From: Algoriphagus limi
GTDB lineage: Bacteria > Bacteroidota > Bacteroidia > Cytophagales > Cyclobacteriaceae
Reading direction: 5' to 3'
Length of the DNA stretch: 64,000 nucleotides
NCBI RefSeq assembly: GCF_024919275.1
Contig: NZ_JANWGH010000003.1
Location: 533,677 to 597,676, forward strand
The position numbers and the translations under genes were made by a program. The notes beneath the pieces are model-generated. The model ran no database searches and was not told the origin of the DNA. It worked only from the letters and a program-made list of their open reading frames with translations. Below are positions 16,434 to 24,887 of the stretch, piece by piece; within the stretch, counting starts at the first letter, position 1; every line of letters begins with the position of its first letter.

Positions 16434-17315
16434 TCAAATAAGTCCCATACTGAGGGTTCCTAGTAGCATAAGGATTTTAGCGAAGGTGCTTAATTGGGAA
16501 AAGTGAGACTTACGATCTGAGAGATAGACTTTTCTCATAAACCATAGGAAAAAAAGTCCTAGAATACCAAAATAATAAAAGAGGCGAGGTTCGTTTAATT
16601 CTAGGGTCACAATCATAATGGCGGTTACGAAACTGGCTGCAATCAAAAAAATGATCTGTTTTGTTTTCCGAAATCCCAAAACAATTGGGAGAGTCCGGCA
16701 CCCGTGCTTTCGGTCCCCGTTTCGGTCTTCAATGTCTTTGATGATTTCTCTGATGAGATTCAGAAAAAAGGCGAAAATGGCATAAGTCATTACCAGCAGT
16801 TCATTTTTCTGGTAATAAAACGCGACCAAATAAACAGATAGCCCAGTCAAAAAAGCTACTGTTAAATTCCCAATAAAGGGCTCCCGTTTTAATCTATTGC
16901 TGTAAAGCCAAAGAAGAAAAGCCGCAAAGAAATTGACAATTGCGATCCGAGGAGCAACTATACCTCCGATTCCTATACCAACAAAATTGAAAAGCGTGTG
17001 AAGGAAAATAACCACTCGCCTTTTAATTCCTTTGCCAACAATAACTTCATGAGGCCGGTTGATGTAGTCGATTTTGACATCGTAATAATCATTGATCATG
17101 TAGCCGGCTGCAGTGATCAATAAGGTAGAAAAAATCAAAAGATAAAGCCTAAAATCTTCCAAAACCGGGCTCCCTTGACGACTTGTTTCGATTAAAAAAT
17201 AAGCAGTCATCAGTTGAGTGAATGCCACTAAAAGCAAATTGATAGGCCTACTTATTTGAAAGAGACCTTTTACAGAGATATTTTGCTCTAAAGTGGCAGT
17301 TTGGTTCATAATCAA
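16434..17315 (-). CDS. UbiA-superfamily prenyltransferase, (digeranyl)geranylglyceryl-phosphate synthase-like
   Basis: An integral membrane enzyme of 293 residues with about eight hydrophobic segments. The two Asp-rich prenyl-diphosphate motifs are intact: NDYYDVKID (Asn75, Asp76, Asp79, Asp83) and KDIEDRNGD in the second half. Bacteroidota homologues are usually named geranylgeranylglycerol-phosphate geranylgeranyltransferase by resemblance to the archaeal lipid enzyme; the real acceptor in bacteria is uncertain and could be a quinone precursor. It lies 80 bp upstream of proB on the same strand. The ND motif supports activity, not the substrate. Confidence 0.8.
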   Translation of the reverse strand: MIMNQTATLEQNISVKGLFQISRPINLLLVAFTQLMTAYFLIETSRQGSPVLEDFRLYLLIFSTLLITAAGYMINDYYDVKIDYINRPHEVIVGKGIKRRVVIFLHTLFNFVGIGIGGIVAPRIAIVNFFAAFLLWLYSNRLKREPFIGNLTVAFLTGLSVYLVAFYYQKNELLVMTYAIFAFFLNLIREIIKDIEDRNGDRKHGCRTLPIVLGFRKTKQIIFLIAASFVTAIMIVTLELNEPRLFYYFGILGLFFLWFMRKVYLSDRKSHFSQLSTFAKILMLLGTLSMGLI

Positions 17316-17444
17316 AAATACTAATTCTGGGTGTTTTATGTTTCAGCAAGTATAATTTCTGCAAATAGAAATCCTTTCTAATCTCTGGGAGTAGCAAATT
17401 TTGATTTTTATATTAGATGCAATTCTTTTTTAAACCCAATAACC

Positions 17445-18815
17445 ATGAATGCCAACAACGCCCAATCCAGAAGGGATTTTATTGCTCTTTCTGGAAGTCT
17501 TCTTGCAGGAACTTTGTTTGTCCACCCAGTAGCTGAAGCCTTGTCAATTTTTAATAAACCGGGAGAAAAAATGCGGGTTGCCTTGATTGGAACAGGGATT
17601 CGAGGAACAACCATGTTTGGTAGAGACGTAGTTCGAGCCTATGGAGATCAAGTGGAATTTGTGGGGCTGAGCGATACTAATGAGGGCCGTCTCAATTATG
17701 CCAAAGATTTTATTGGCGTGGATTGTCCTGTATTCACAGACGGAGAAAAAATGATTAGAGAGACTCAGCCGGATGTGTTAATCGTGACTACTATGGATAG
17801 CACGCACCATGAATACATCATTATGGGTTTGGAGGCTGGTATTCATGTAATTTCCGAAAAGCCAATGACCACGGACGAACACAAATGTCAGGCAATCTTG
17901 GATGCGGAGCGAAAGTCTGGAAAAAAGCTGATAGTAACCTTTAATTATCGCTATTCTCCTCATCGTCAAAAGCTGTATGAGATTCTAAGGGCAGGAGAAA
18001 TTGGAGAATTGACTTCTGTGGATTTTCATTGGTATTTGGATATTTATCATGGCGCGGATTATTTCCGGAGGTGGCACCGGAGAAAGGAGTTTGGAGGCTC
18101 TTTATTGGTGCATAAGTCCACCCACCATTTTGATTTGTTGAATTGGTGGATTGATTCAGATCCTGAAGAAGTTTTTGCCTACGGCGAGTTGGAGTTTTAT
18201 GGTAAAAAGGGTCCTTTCCGAGGTAAAAATTGTAGAACATGCCCCCACAAAGGGGAATGTGATTTTTTCTGGGACATTACGAAAAATGAACACCTGAAGA
18301 AACTCTATGTAGATAATTACGAGTATGATGGCTATGATCGGGATGGTTGTGTTTTTCGAGAGGATGTGGACATTTATGATAAGATGGCTGTCCAAATCAA
18401 ATACAAAAACAAGGTTCAGGTCAGCTATTCCTTGACGACTTATTCCCCATACGAGGGGTACAGAATTGCTTTCAACGGAACAAAAGGTCGCTTGGAAGCT
18501 TGGATCAAAGAGAGACAACCTTGGGATGAAAAAAGCGAAGATGTGCTCTATTTGACCAAGAATTTTGGGAAGCGGGAGGAAATTGTCATTCCTCACGGCG
18601 GCGGAGGACATGGAGGAGGAGATACCCGCTTAAAGGATAAGCTGTTCAAAGATCCAAATATGCCTGATCCTTGGAGACAATCAGCAGGAAGTAGGGATGG
18701 TGCAATGTCTATATTGGTTGGGATTGCTGCTAGAAATAGCATAGAGAGTAATCGTCCAATTCGAATTGAGGATTTGACAGATATAGAATTAAAAGAAAGT
18801 GGAAGAGGGAGTTAA
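17445..18815 (+). CDS. Gfo/Idh/MocA family oxidoreductase with Tat signal
   Basis: A predicted NAD(P)-dependent sugar oxidoreductase of 456 residues. The N-terminus has a twin-arginine signal (SRRDFIALSG, then a hydrophobic stretch), so it is probably exported folded with its cofactor. The Rossmann motif GTGIRG begins near residue 50, the EKPMTTDE segment carries the typical catalytic-region Lys, and HKSTHHFDLLNWW fits the second domain. A CxxCxxxGxC-like cluster (NCRTCPHKGECDF) about residue 260-272 is distinctive and may bind metal. Substrate unknown. It precedes the peptidoglycan operon by 127 bp and may be a separate unit. Confidence 0.85.
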   Translation: MNANNAQSRRDFIALSGSLLAGTLFVHPVAEALSIFNKPGEKMRVALIGTGIRGTTMFGRDVVRAYGDQVEFVGLSDTNEGRLNYAKDFIGVDCPVFTDGEKMIRETQPDVLIVTTMDSTHHEYIIMGLEAGIHVISEKPMTTDEHKCQAILDAERKSGKKLIVTFNYRYSPHRQKLYEILRAGEIGELTSVDFHWYLDIYHGADYFRRWHRRKEFGGSLLVHKSTHHFDLLNWWIDSDPEEVFAYGELEFYGKKGPFRGKNCRTCPHKGECDFFWDITKNEHLKKLYVDNYEYDGYDRDGCVFREDVDIYDKMAVQIKYKNKVQVSYSLTTYSPYEGYRIAFNGTKGRLEAWIKERQPWDEKSEDVLYLTKNFGKREEIVIPHGGGGHGGGDTRLKDKLFKDPNMPDPWRQSAGSRDGAMSILVGIAARNSIESNRPIRIEDLTDIELKESGRGS

Positions 18816-18942
18816 ATTTTAAGCCTCAAATGCAATTTCTAAATCACCTGTATTTAAGCCTTTAGATGCTTCAAACTAATCTATTTTCTACTTATAAATG
18901 GGAATTTCTGGGTAGTTTAGCTTATCCAAAAAACACACAACT

Positions 18943-19620
18943 ATGAAGGAAAGCCGGTCTAAAATTATTCTCTTCTTGGGGATGCTACCCTTGCTGATTT
19001 TTTCTTGTGCCCCAAAATCCACTTTTCGAATTTTTGAAAAACCGATTACTTGGAATGCCGAACGCGAAGCTTTGTCAATCCAATACTTGAGGGATAGGCA
19101 TGGTTTGGATCAGGAGACAGCTACTATCGAACCTCAAATGGTTGTGGTTCATTGGACAGCGATTGATAATATTGAAGTGACCTTCGATGTATTTGATAGC
19201 CCCACATTGGGAGGGCGGGAAGACCTGACAGGAGCAAGTAACCTGAATGTATCGAGTCAGTTTCTGATTGATCGGGATGGTACTATTTTTCGCTTGTTGC
19301 CTGACACGACTTTTGCGAGGCATACCATTGGTTTGAATTATTGTGCGATTGGAATTGAAAATGTGGGTGGGCCAGATGCTCCTTTGACAGATGAGCAACT
19401 AATTGCCAATGAGCAGCTTATTCGCTATTTGAGTAAAAAATACCCGGCTATCGATTATGTCATCGGCCACCATGAGTATCAGCTTTTTCAAGATACTCCA
19501 CTTTGGAAAGAGGCAGATCCTGATTACAGAACAGTTAAAACAGATCCAGGGGATGCTTTTATGAATAAACTCCGAAAAAATCTGGCTGATCTAGAACTGA
19601 AACCTCTTCCTAAGTTCTGA
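18943..19620 (+). CDS. N-acetylmuramoyl-L-alanine amidase lipoprotein (Amidase_2/PGRP fold)
   Basis: Predicted to remove stem peptides from peptidoglycan. The 225-residue protein has a lipoprotein signal ending LLIFSC, so it should be anchored in a membrane. The zinc amidase core shows VVVHWTA (first His), HTIGLNYCAIGIENVGG, and GHHEYQ (second His), with a late TDPGD motif that can give the third ligand. It is followed 3 bp later by a DigH-like hydrolase gene, which fits sequential stripping and cutting of glycan strands. Confidence 0.88.
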   Translation: MKESRSKIILFLGMLPLLIFSCAPKSTFRIFEKPITWNAEREALSIQYLRDRHGLDQETATIEPQMVVVHWTAIDNIEVTFDVFDSPTLGGREDLTGASNLNVSSQFLIDRDGTIFRLLPDTTFARHTIGLNYCAIGIENVGGPDAPLTDEQLIANEQLIRYLSKKYPAIDYVIGHHEYQLFQDTPLWKEADPDYRTVKTDPGDAFMNKLRKNLADLELKPLPKF

Positions 19621-19623
19621 TTT

Positions 19624-21255
19624 ATGAACCGATATTTTTCCCAGTTTTTTCTTGTCATTGGGTTCCTTTTTTTATTGCTCGCTTGTAAAAGCCAACAGGT
19701 GATCCCTGAAGAAAAAGAGAATAAAACAGAGGTGCCTTCTATTGAAAATCCTCAAAATGTTCCTGTAGAACCAATTGAGAAAAAGAGCTTTGTTGTTTTG
19801 GATTATGAACTGCCTGAGCCCGTTCGGGAATTTCGTGGCGTATGGATCGCGACAGTTGTAAATATCGATTGGCCTGAGTCGGGTACAGATTCATGGGAAA
19901 AGCAAAAGCAAGATTTCCTGAAGCTTCTGGATCATTACCAGAGCTTGAATTTCAATGCGGCCATCGTTCAAGTTCGCGCTGCGGGAGATGCTTTTTATCC
20001 AAGTAATTATGCCCCGTGGTCAAAATACTTGACAGGTCAGGAGGGAGTAGCTCCAAAGACTTTGGAAAATCCACTTTCGTGGATGATCCGCGAAACTCAC
20101 CTTCGGGGGATGGAATTTCATGCCTGGTTGAATCCTTATCGAGCAACTTTTGATGATAAAACCGAGTTGTTGAGCCCTGATCATGATTTTTTCCTTCACC
20201 CAGATTGGATGCTCAAGTATGGATCCAAATATTATTACAATCCCGGGCTACCCGAAGTCAAGGAGCATTTGGAAAAGATTATTCAGGAAGTAGTCTCCAA
20301 TTATGATGTAGACGCCATTCATTTTGACGATTATTTCTATCCTTACAAAGTGCCGAATTTGGAATTTCCGGATCAGGCTGCCTTTCAAAAATTCAAAAAG
20401 CCAGGACAATCCATTGGCGATTGGAGAAGGGAAAATGTCAATACTCTGGTAAAAGAGGTTTATGAAACCGTAAAGACGACTAAACCTTGGGTTCAATTTG
20501 GAATATCACCTTTTGGCGTTTGGAGAAATCAAGACAAGGACCCTAATGGCTCTGCAACCCAAGCAGGTCAAACCAATTATGACGATTTATATGCTGATCC
20601 GTTGACATGGATGAAAAATGGCTGGATCGATTACCTAATTCCCCAACTTTATTGGAGTATGGATTATTCCCTCGCGAGTTATCGGGTACTTAGTGATTGG
20701 TGGGATCAACGGTCTTTTGGAACTGCTATTTACATTGGGAATGGACCCTACAAAATTCGTGATAATGCAGATAAGGCATGGAATGATCCACAAGAGCTGA
20801 TTCGTCAGGTTGGCTATACACGCACACTTCCTGCTCTTGGAGGTAATTCCTATTTTTCTGCTAAATCTCTTTTCTCAAAAAACAGAGATGTAGCAGAAAT
20901 ACTTGGATCTGAATTGTATGAAAAACCAGTCCTTCCTCCTGCATTTGAACCGAAAGAACAAGTGGAAATTACCAAGCCAAAAGTAGAGCAGTTTTTGTTT
21001 AAAGATGGACAGGTGAATTTAGAATTAGAAAATCCACTTGATCCAGCTATCCGGTATTTGGTCCTTCAAGAATCTGATGATTTGGTGAAATTGAAGGATG
21101 TTCCAATTCAGAAAATTTGGGTAGGAGGCTCTAGAGCTAATAGCTTGGAAATTTCATCTTCCAACTCAAAATATTTCGCTATCCAATGGCTTGATCATTT
21201 TGGACGCATAGTGGAAACTCAATTAATTCAAAACCTCAATTCCTCTCAGCCATGA
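19624..21255 (+). CDS. GHL10/DUF187 family glycoside hydrolase lipoprotein (DigH/YddW-like)
   Basis: A 543-residue lipoprotein (signal ending LLLACKS) with the family's opening motif EFRGVWIATVVNIDWPE near residue 62, then a TIM-barrel pattern including HAWLNPYRA, HFDDYFYPY and GISPFGVWRN; the acidic residues in the DDYFYP segment are good catalytic candidates. The E. coli relative DigH cuts peptidoglycan strands that amidases have stripped of peptide. The adjacent amidase therefore gives a natural substrate supplier. Two Asn/Ser-rich beta-like segments at the C-terminus (about 450-543) are of unknown use. Its stop overlaps the next gene by 4 nt. Confidence 0.85.
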   Translation: MNRYFSQFFLVIGFLFLLLACKSQQVIPEEKENKTEVPSIENPQNVPVEPIEKKSFVVLDYELPEPVREFRGVWIATVVNIDWPESGTDSWEKQKQDFLKLLDHYQSLNFNAAIVQVRAAGDAFYPSNYAPWSKYLTGQEGVAPKTLENPLSWMIRETHLRGMEFHAWLNPYRATFDDKTELLSPDHDFFLHPDWMLKYGSKYYYNPGLPEVKEHLEKIIQEVVSNYDVDAIHFDDYFYPYKVPNLEFPDQAAFQKFKKPGQSIGDWRRENVNTLVKEVYETVKTTKPWVQFGISPFGVWRNQDKDPNGSATQAGQTNYDDLYADPLTWMKNGWIDYLIPQLYWSMDYSLASYRVLSDWWDQRSFGTAIYIGNGPYKIRDNADKAWNDPQELIRQVGYTRTLPALGGNSYFSAKSLFSKNRDVAEILGSELYEKPVLPPAFEPKEQVEITKPKVEQFLFKDGQVNLELENPLDPAIRYLVLQESDDLVKLKDVPIQKIWVGGSRANSLEISSSNSKYFAIQWLDHFGRIVETQLIQNLNSSQP

Positions 21256-21731
21256 AAGATATGCTCGTCCGATTAATGGAGTTGCCATCCATTTCTGAAT
21301 TTGAAAAGAGGCTTTTTGAAAAAGAAAAGATTGTTTTTCGAAGAGCCATATCTCCTGAAAAACATTTGGTTAGCGAGTGGGTTTTCCAGCATTTTGGAGA
21401 GTATTGGAAGTCTGAGGTGGAGGTGGCATTTTCCAGACAGCCTGTTTCCTGCTGGATTGCTCAGCGGGGAAATCAAATTCTGGGATTTGCCTGCTATGAA
21501 AGTACTGCTCGCAATTTTTTTGGGCCGACAGGAACTATGGAATCAGAGCGAGGAAAGGGAATAGGAAGAATCCTACTTATCAAATCTCTGGAATCATTAA
21601 GGGAAATGGGTTATGCCTATGCGATCATTGGAGGAGTAGGGCCTGCGGAGTTTTATGAAAAAGTAGTCGGAGCCAAAGTAATAGAAGGTTCTGAAATCAG
21701 TGTTTACAAGCATTTATTAAGAAAATCATGA
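21252..21731 (+). CDS. GNAT family N-acetyltransferase
   Basis: A 159-residue cytoplasmic acetyltransferase. The acetyl-CoA loop RGKGIGRI lies around residue 98, preceded by a beta strand (ILGFACYES) and followed by AIIGGVGPAEFYEK, the usual GNAT layout. It overlaps both neighbours by 4 nt (ATGA), so it belongs to the amidase-DigH-permease operon. Acetylating an imported amino sugar or muropeptide is a reasonable but unproven role. Confidence 0.82.
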   Translation: MKDMLVRLMELPSISEFEKRLFEKEKIVFRRAISPEKHLVSEWVFQHFGEYWKSEVEVAFSRQPVSCWIAQRGNQILGFACYESTARNFFGPTGTMESERGKGIGRILLIKSLESLREMGYAYAIIGGVGPAEFYEKVVGAKVIEGSEISVYKHLLRKS

Positions 21732-22996
21732 CCCAAAATCAATCGAAAAACCCTTGGATTTGGGTTCCAACCCTTTACCTGACTGAATCGCTACCCTATG
21801 TTATTATCATCACTGTTTCAGTGATCATGTACAAAAGTCTGGGTGTCTCCAATTCGGATATTGGTCTGTACACTTCCTTCTTGTATTTGCCATGGGTAAT
21901 CAAACCTATTTGGAGCCCTATTTTGGAACTTTTTGGTAATAAGAAACAATGGTTCTTGACCATGCAATTGATCCTTTCCTTGGTCTTTTTGGGAGTTGGT
22001 CTGACCACAGGTTTGGATGAATTTTTCTTGATTACACTTGCGTTTTTTTGGATGGGTGCATTTGCTTCCGCTACCAATGATATTGCATCTGATGGGCTCT
22101 ATTTGATCGCTCTTAAACCCGATCAGCAAAGCTTTTTTGTGGGGATGCGCAGTACATTTTATAGAGTGGGTATGATAACCGGGCAAGGGTTAATAGTTAT
22201 TGGAGCGGGATTTTTAGAAGAAAAATTTGGAGACCCAACTTCAGCTTGGTCCTGGACAATGATTGGGGTTGCCGGATTGATGCTACTATTAACCGGGATT
22301 AATTTTCTTGCCACTCCAAAAGTAATTGAAGAGCGTGTTGCTAAAGAAGATCAACCAAGTTTTGGGAAGGTGTTTGCGACATTTTTCACCAAGAAGAATA
22401 TTGGACTTTCCCTGGCTTTTGTTCTGCTTTACAGGCTTGGAGAATCTCAGTTGGTAAAAATGGCTTCTCCGTTTTTCTTAGATGAAAGAGCAAAAGGGGG
22501 ACTAGGTCTGACGGTAACTGAGGTTGGTTATTTGTACGGAACCTTAGGAGTGATTGCCCTATTGATTGGAGGAATTGTCGGTGGAATTGTGATATCTAGA
22601 AATGGATTGGGAAAGTGGATGCTTCCGATGGCCTTCGCGATCAATGCTCCTAATTTGGGGTATGTGATACTTTCCTGGTATCAGCCTGAAAGCATTCTTT
22701 TCCCAGCGACCGTTGTTTTGATTGAGCAATTGGGCTACGGATTTGGATTTGCAGCCTACATGGTTTTTTTGATTTTCTTGGCTGAAGGATTATACAAGAC
22801 GGCTCATTATGCTTTGGCTACAGGCTTTATGGCCTTGGGAATGATGGTGCCGGGAATGATTTCGGGGTATTTGCAAGAATGGTTAGGATATCCCGGGTTT
22901 TTCGTTTGGGTAGTGATTGCTACCATTCCGAGTTTTATCATGGCCTACTCCGCCAAGTATCCTAAAGAATTTGGGAAGAAGAAGGAAGATATTTAA
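21728..22996 (+). CDS. MFS transporter, AmpG-like
   Basis: A 422-residue, about 12-helix permease. Helix 1 begins PWIWVPTLYLTESLPYV and loop motifs such as FVGMRSTFYRVGMI resemble the AmpG/PBUX-type branch that imports muropeptides. It ends an operon with amidase, DigH-like hydrolase and GNAT genes, so uptake of peptidoglycan turnover products (disaccharides or anhydro-muropeptides) is the likely job. Substrate is inferred from context. Confidence 0.82.
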   Translation: MTQNQSKNPWIWVPTLYLTESLPYVIIITVSVIMYKSLGVSNSDIGLYTSFLYLPWVIKPIWSPILELFGNKKQWFLTMQLILSLVFLGVGLTTGLDEFFLITLAFFWMGAFASATNDIASDGLYLIALKPDQQSFFVGMRSTFYRVGMITGQGLIVIGAGFLEEKFGDPTSAWSWTMIGVAGLMLLLTGINFLATPKVIEERVAKEDQPSFGKVFATFFTKKNIGLSLAFVLLYRLGESQLVKMASPFFLDERAKGGLGLTVTEVGYLYGTLGVIALLIGGIVGGIVISRNGLGKWMLPMAFAINAPNLGYVILSWYQPESILFPATVVLIEQLGYGFGFAAYMVFLIFLAEGLYKTAHYALATGFMALGMMVPGMISGYLQEWLGYPGFFVWVVIATIPSFIMAYSAKYPKEFGKKKEDI

Positions 22997-23044
22997 CTAG
23001 GTTTTGCCTCTGGATCTCCACTGAAAAATGCCATAAAAAACAAA

Positions 23045-23070
23045 ACCCTGTAAGTTGAATCTTACAGGGT
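23045..23070. terminator. Bidirectional terminator between the MFS gene and tmRNA
   Basis: ACCCTGTAAG (23045-23054) and CTTACAGGGT (23061-23070) form a 10-bp stem with a 6-nt loop. T-rich sequence follows on the plus side (GTTTATTTTT), and an A-rich block on the other side gives a T tract for the minus-strand tmRNA. Confidence 0.85.
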
Positions 23071-23085
23071 GTTTATTTTTCCAAG

Positions 23086-23485
23086 TGGAGCTGGCGAGAT
23101 TCGAACTCGCGTCCAGATAAGGAAACACCGTACCGTCTACATGCTTAGTCACCGATTGGGTTTTCGACCAGACTATGCTGGGTGACACACCTGAGTCTGG
23201 CTTAGCGACTAAAACTTAAGCTTGCTTAATCGCATCACAAGCCGCAGCCCGATCAAATCGACACCTCGAATCCGCCCAGATCAGACAACAGACGGTGAGA
23301 TGTGGCCGGGGAATTACTCTTGTAACTCAACCCTTTAAGCGATCTATCCTCTTGAGGTTAGATTAGGCAGCCATGGCGTAAGAAGTTTCGCCATTTATGG
23401 TTCGTATGAATCTTTCAAGGCCGTACATACTCCAGCCTGCATGCGAGCCCGATCTTTACACTTACTGTCAAAACCGGTCAGCCCC
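23086..23485 (-). ncRNA. ssrA: tmRNA (ssrA), one-piece, tag GETSYAMAA
   Basis: Rescues stalled ribosomes. The two ends form the tRNA-like acceptor: 5' GGGGCTG (from 23485) with 3' CAGCTCC plus discriminator A at 23086; CCA is not encoded. The T arm CGAGTTCGAATCTCG is present near the 3' end. The tag frame lies at 23363-23392 on the minus strand: resume codon GGC, then GAA ACT TCT TAC GCC ATG GCT GCC TAA, giving GETSYAMAA, a Bacteroidota-like tag ending in the hydrophobic AMAA degron. Length is 400 nt, normal for one-piece tmRNA. Confidence 0.95.
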
Positions 23486-23500
23486 ATTTCAATGGGAAGA

Positions 23501-23530
23501 CAAAAGTAAATCAAATTTGGTTCCTGACAA
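23501..23530 (-). promoter_or_regulatory. Bacteroidota-type promoter of ssrA
   Basis: On the minus strand, TTG (23530-23528) is followed after 19 nt by TACTTTTG (23508-23501), matching TTG-N19-TAnnTTTG. It ends 15 nt before the tmRNA 5' end. Confidence 0.75.
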
Positions 23531-23741
23531 CATGAAAGAATCAAGTATCTAGCATCAAGCAAAAAGAAAAAAGAATGGGACAAAATCTATAGGAATTCTT
23601 ATTGCAAGGACATTTTCCTTTCTACATTATTACCTTCCAACTTTGCAACTTTACCACCCCCCAACCTAATTCTTCCAATTTTCTAATTTTTCAATCTTTC
23701 AATTTTCACCCCAATCAAAGAGATTTTTATATCTTGCAGCG

Positions 23742-24887
23742 ATGGAAAATTTTGTCGTTTCGGCACGTAAATACAGACCTGATAATTTCAAAAGTGTAGT
23801 AGGGCAACAGCATATCACCACTACACTTCAGAATGCAATCAAAAACAACCATTTAGCTCAAGCTTTCTTGTTTTGTGGCCCTCGAGGTGTGGGGAAAACC
23901 ACCTGTGCCCGTATTTTGGCAAAAACCATTAATTGTGAAAATCGGGGAGAAGATCAGGAGGCCTGCGGTACTTGCGAGTCATGCGTTTCCTTCCAAAATA
24001 ACGCTTCCTTTAATATTTACGAGCTCGATGCTGCTTCGAATAACTCCGTGGATGATATTCGGAATTTGGTAGAGCAAGTACGATATGCCCCTCAAAAAGG
24101 CCAATACAAAGTCTATATCATTGATGAGGTTCACATGCTTTCAGCAAGTGCCTTCAATGCCTTTTTGAAGACGCTGGAAGAACCGCCGAAGTATGCAATA
24201 TTTATTTTGGCCACTACCGAGAAGCACAAAATTCTTCCTACCATTCTTTCTCGTTGTCAAATCTTTGATTTCAACCGGATCCAGGTAAAGCATATTACGG
24301 AGCACCTCCAATACATCGCAAGTCAAGAAAACGTCGATTATGAGGAAGAAGCGCTTCGACTGATTGCTGCAAAAGCAGATGGAGCTCTTCGGGATGCCCT
24401 TTCTATTTTTGACTTGATTGTTACCTATTCAGCTGGGAAAAAGGTTACTTATCAAGAGACAATTTCCAATCTGCATATTCTTGATTACGACTATTATTTC
24501 AAGGTAGTAGACGCCTTATTGGCTGGAGATATCTCACAAAGCTTGTTGATTTTTGATGAAATCCTCAGAAACGGGTTCGATGGACATAATTTCATTGTTG
24601 GGCTTTCTGAGCATTTTAGGGACTTGCTAGTATCTCAGGATGAAAGTACCATAGACTTGATGGAAGTATCCGATGAGGTAAAAGCCCGATATTTGGAGCA
24701 GTCCAAACAGGCAAGTCAATCCTTTTTACTTTCTGCACTTAATCTGGCTAATCAATGTGATATTCATTATAAAGCCAGCAAAAATCAGCGCTTGCATGTG
24801 GAATTGGCTTTGATGAAAATGGCCAAGATTCCATCTGCTCTCCAATTAGCTGCGCTTGCTGTGGAGGAGTCAAAAAAAAAAATCTAA
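23742..24887 (+). CDS. dnaX: DNA polymerase III subunit gamma (zero-frame dnaX product)
   Basis: The clamp-loader ATPase. Walker A GPRGVGKT is at residues 46-53, the zinc cysteines are Cys65, Cys75, Cys78 and Cys81, the Walker B/DExx motif is IIDEVH near residue 126, and the SRC sensor motif follows. The zero frame runs through an 11-A tract (24872-24882) and stops at TAA two codons later, giving a 381-residue product that ends after the AAA+ and collar domains, which is the size of a gamma form. The neighbouring frame continues the protein as tau. A sequencing error in the homopolymer is the main alternative. Confidence 0.92.
   Translation: MENFVVSARKYRPDNFKSVVGQQHITTTLQNAIKNNHLAQAFLFCGPRGVGKTTCARILAKTINCENRGEDQEACGTCESCVSFQNNASFNIYELDAASNNSVDDIRNLVEQVRYAPQKGQYKVYIIDEVHMLSASAFNAFLKTLEEPPKYAIFILATTEKHKILPTILSRCQIFDFNRIQVKHITEHLQYIASQENVDYEEEALRLIAAKADGALRDALSIFDLIVTYSAGKKVTYQETISNLHILDYDYYFKVVDALLAGDISQSLLIFDEILRNGFDGHNFIVGLSEHFRDLLVSQDESTIDLMEVSDEVKARYLEQSKQASQSFLLSALNLANQCDIHYKASKNQRLHVELALMKMAKIPSALQLAALAVEESKKKI

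Noticed and set aside
22997..23583. Minus-strand ORFs over the tmRNA region
   Set aside because: They are incidental; the segment folds as tmRNA with matching ends, T arm and tag.
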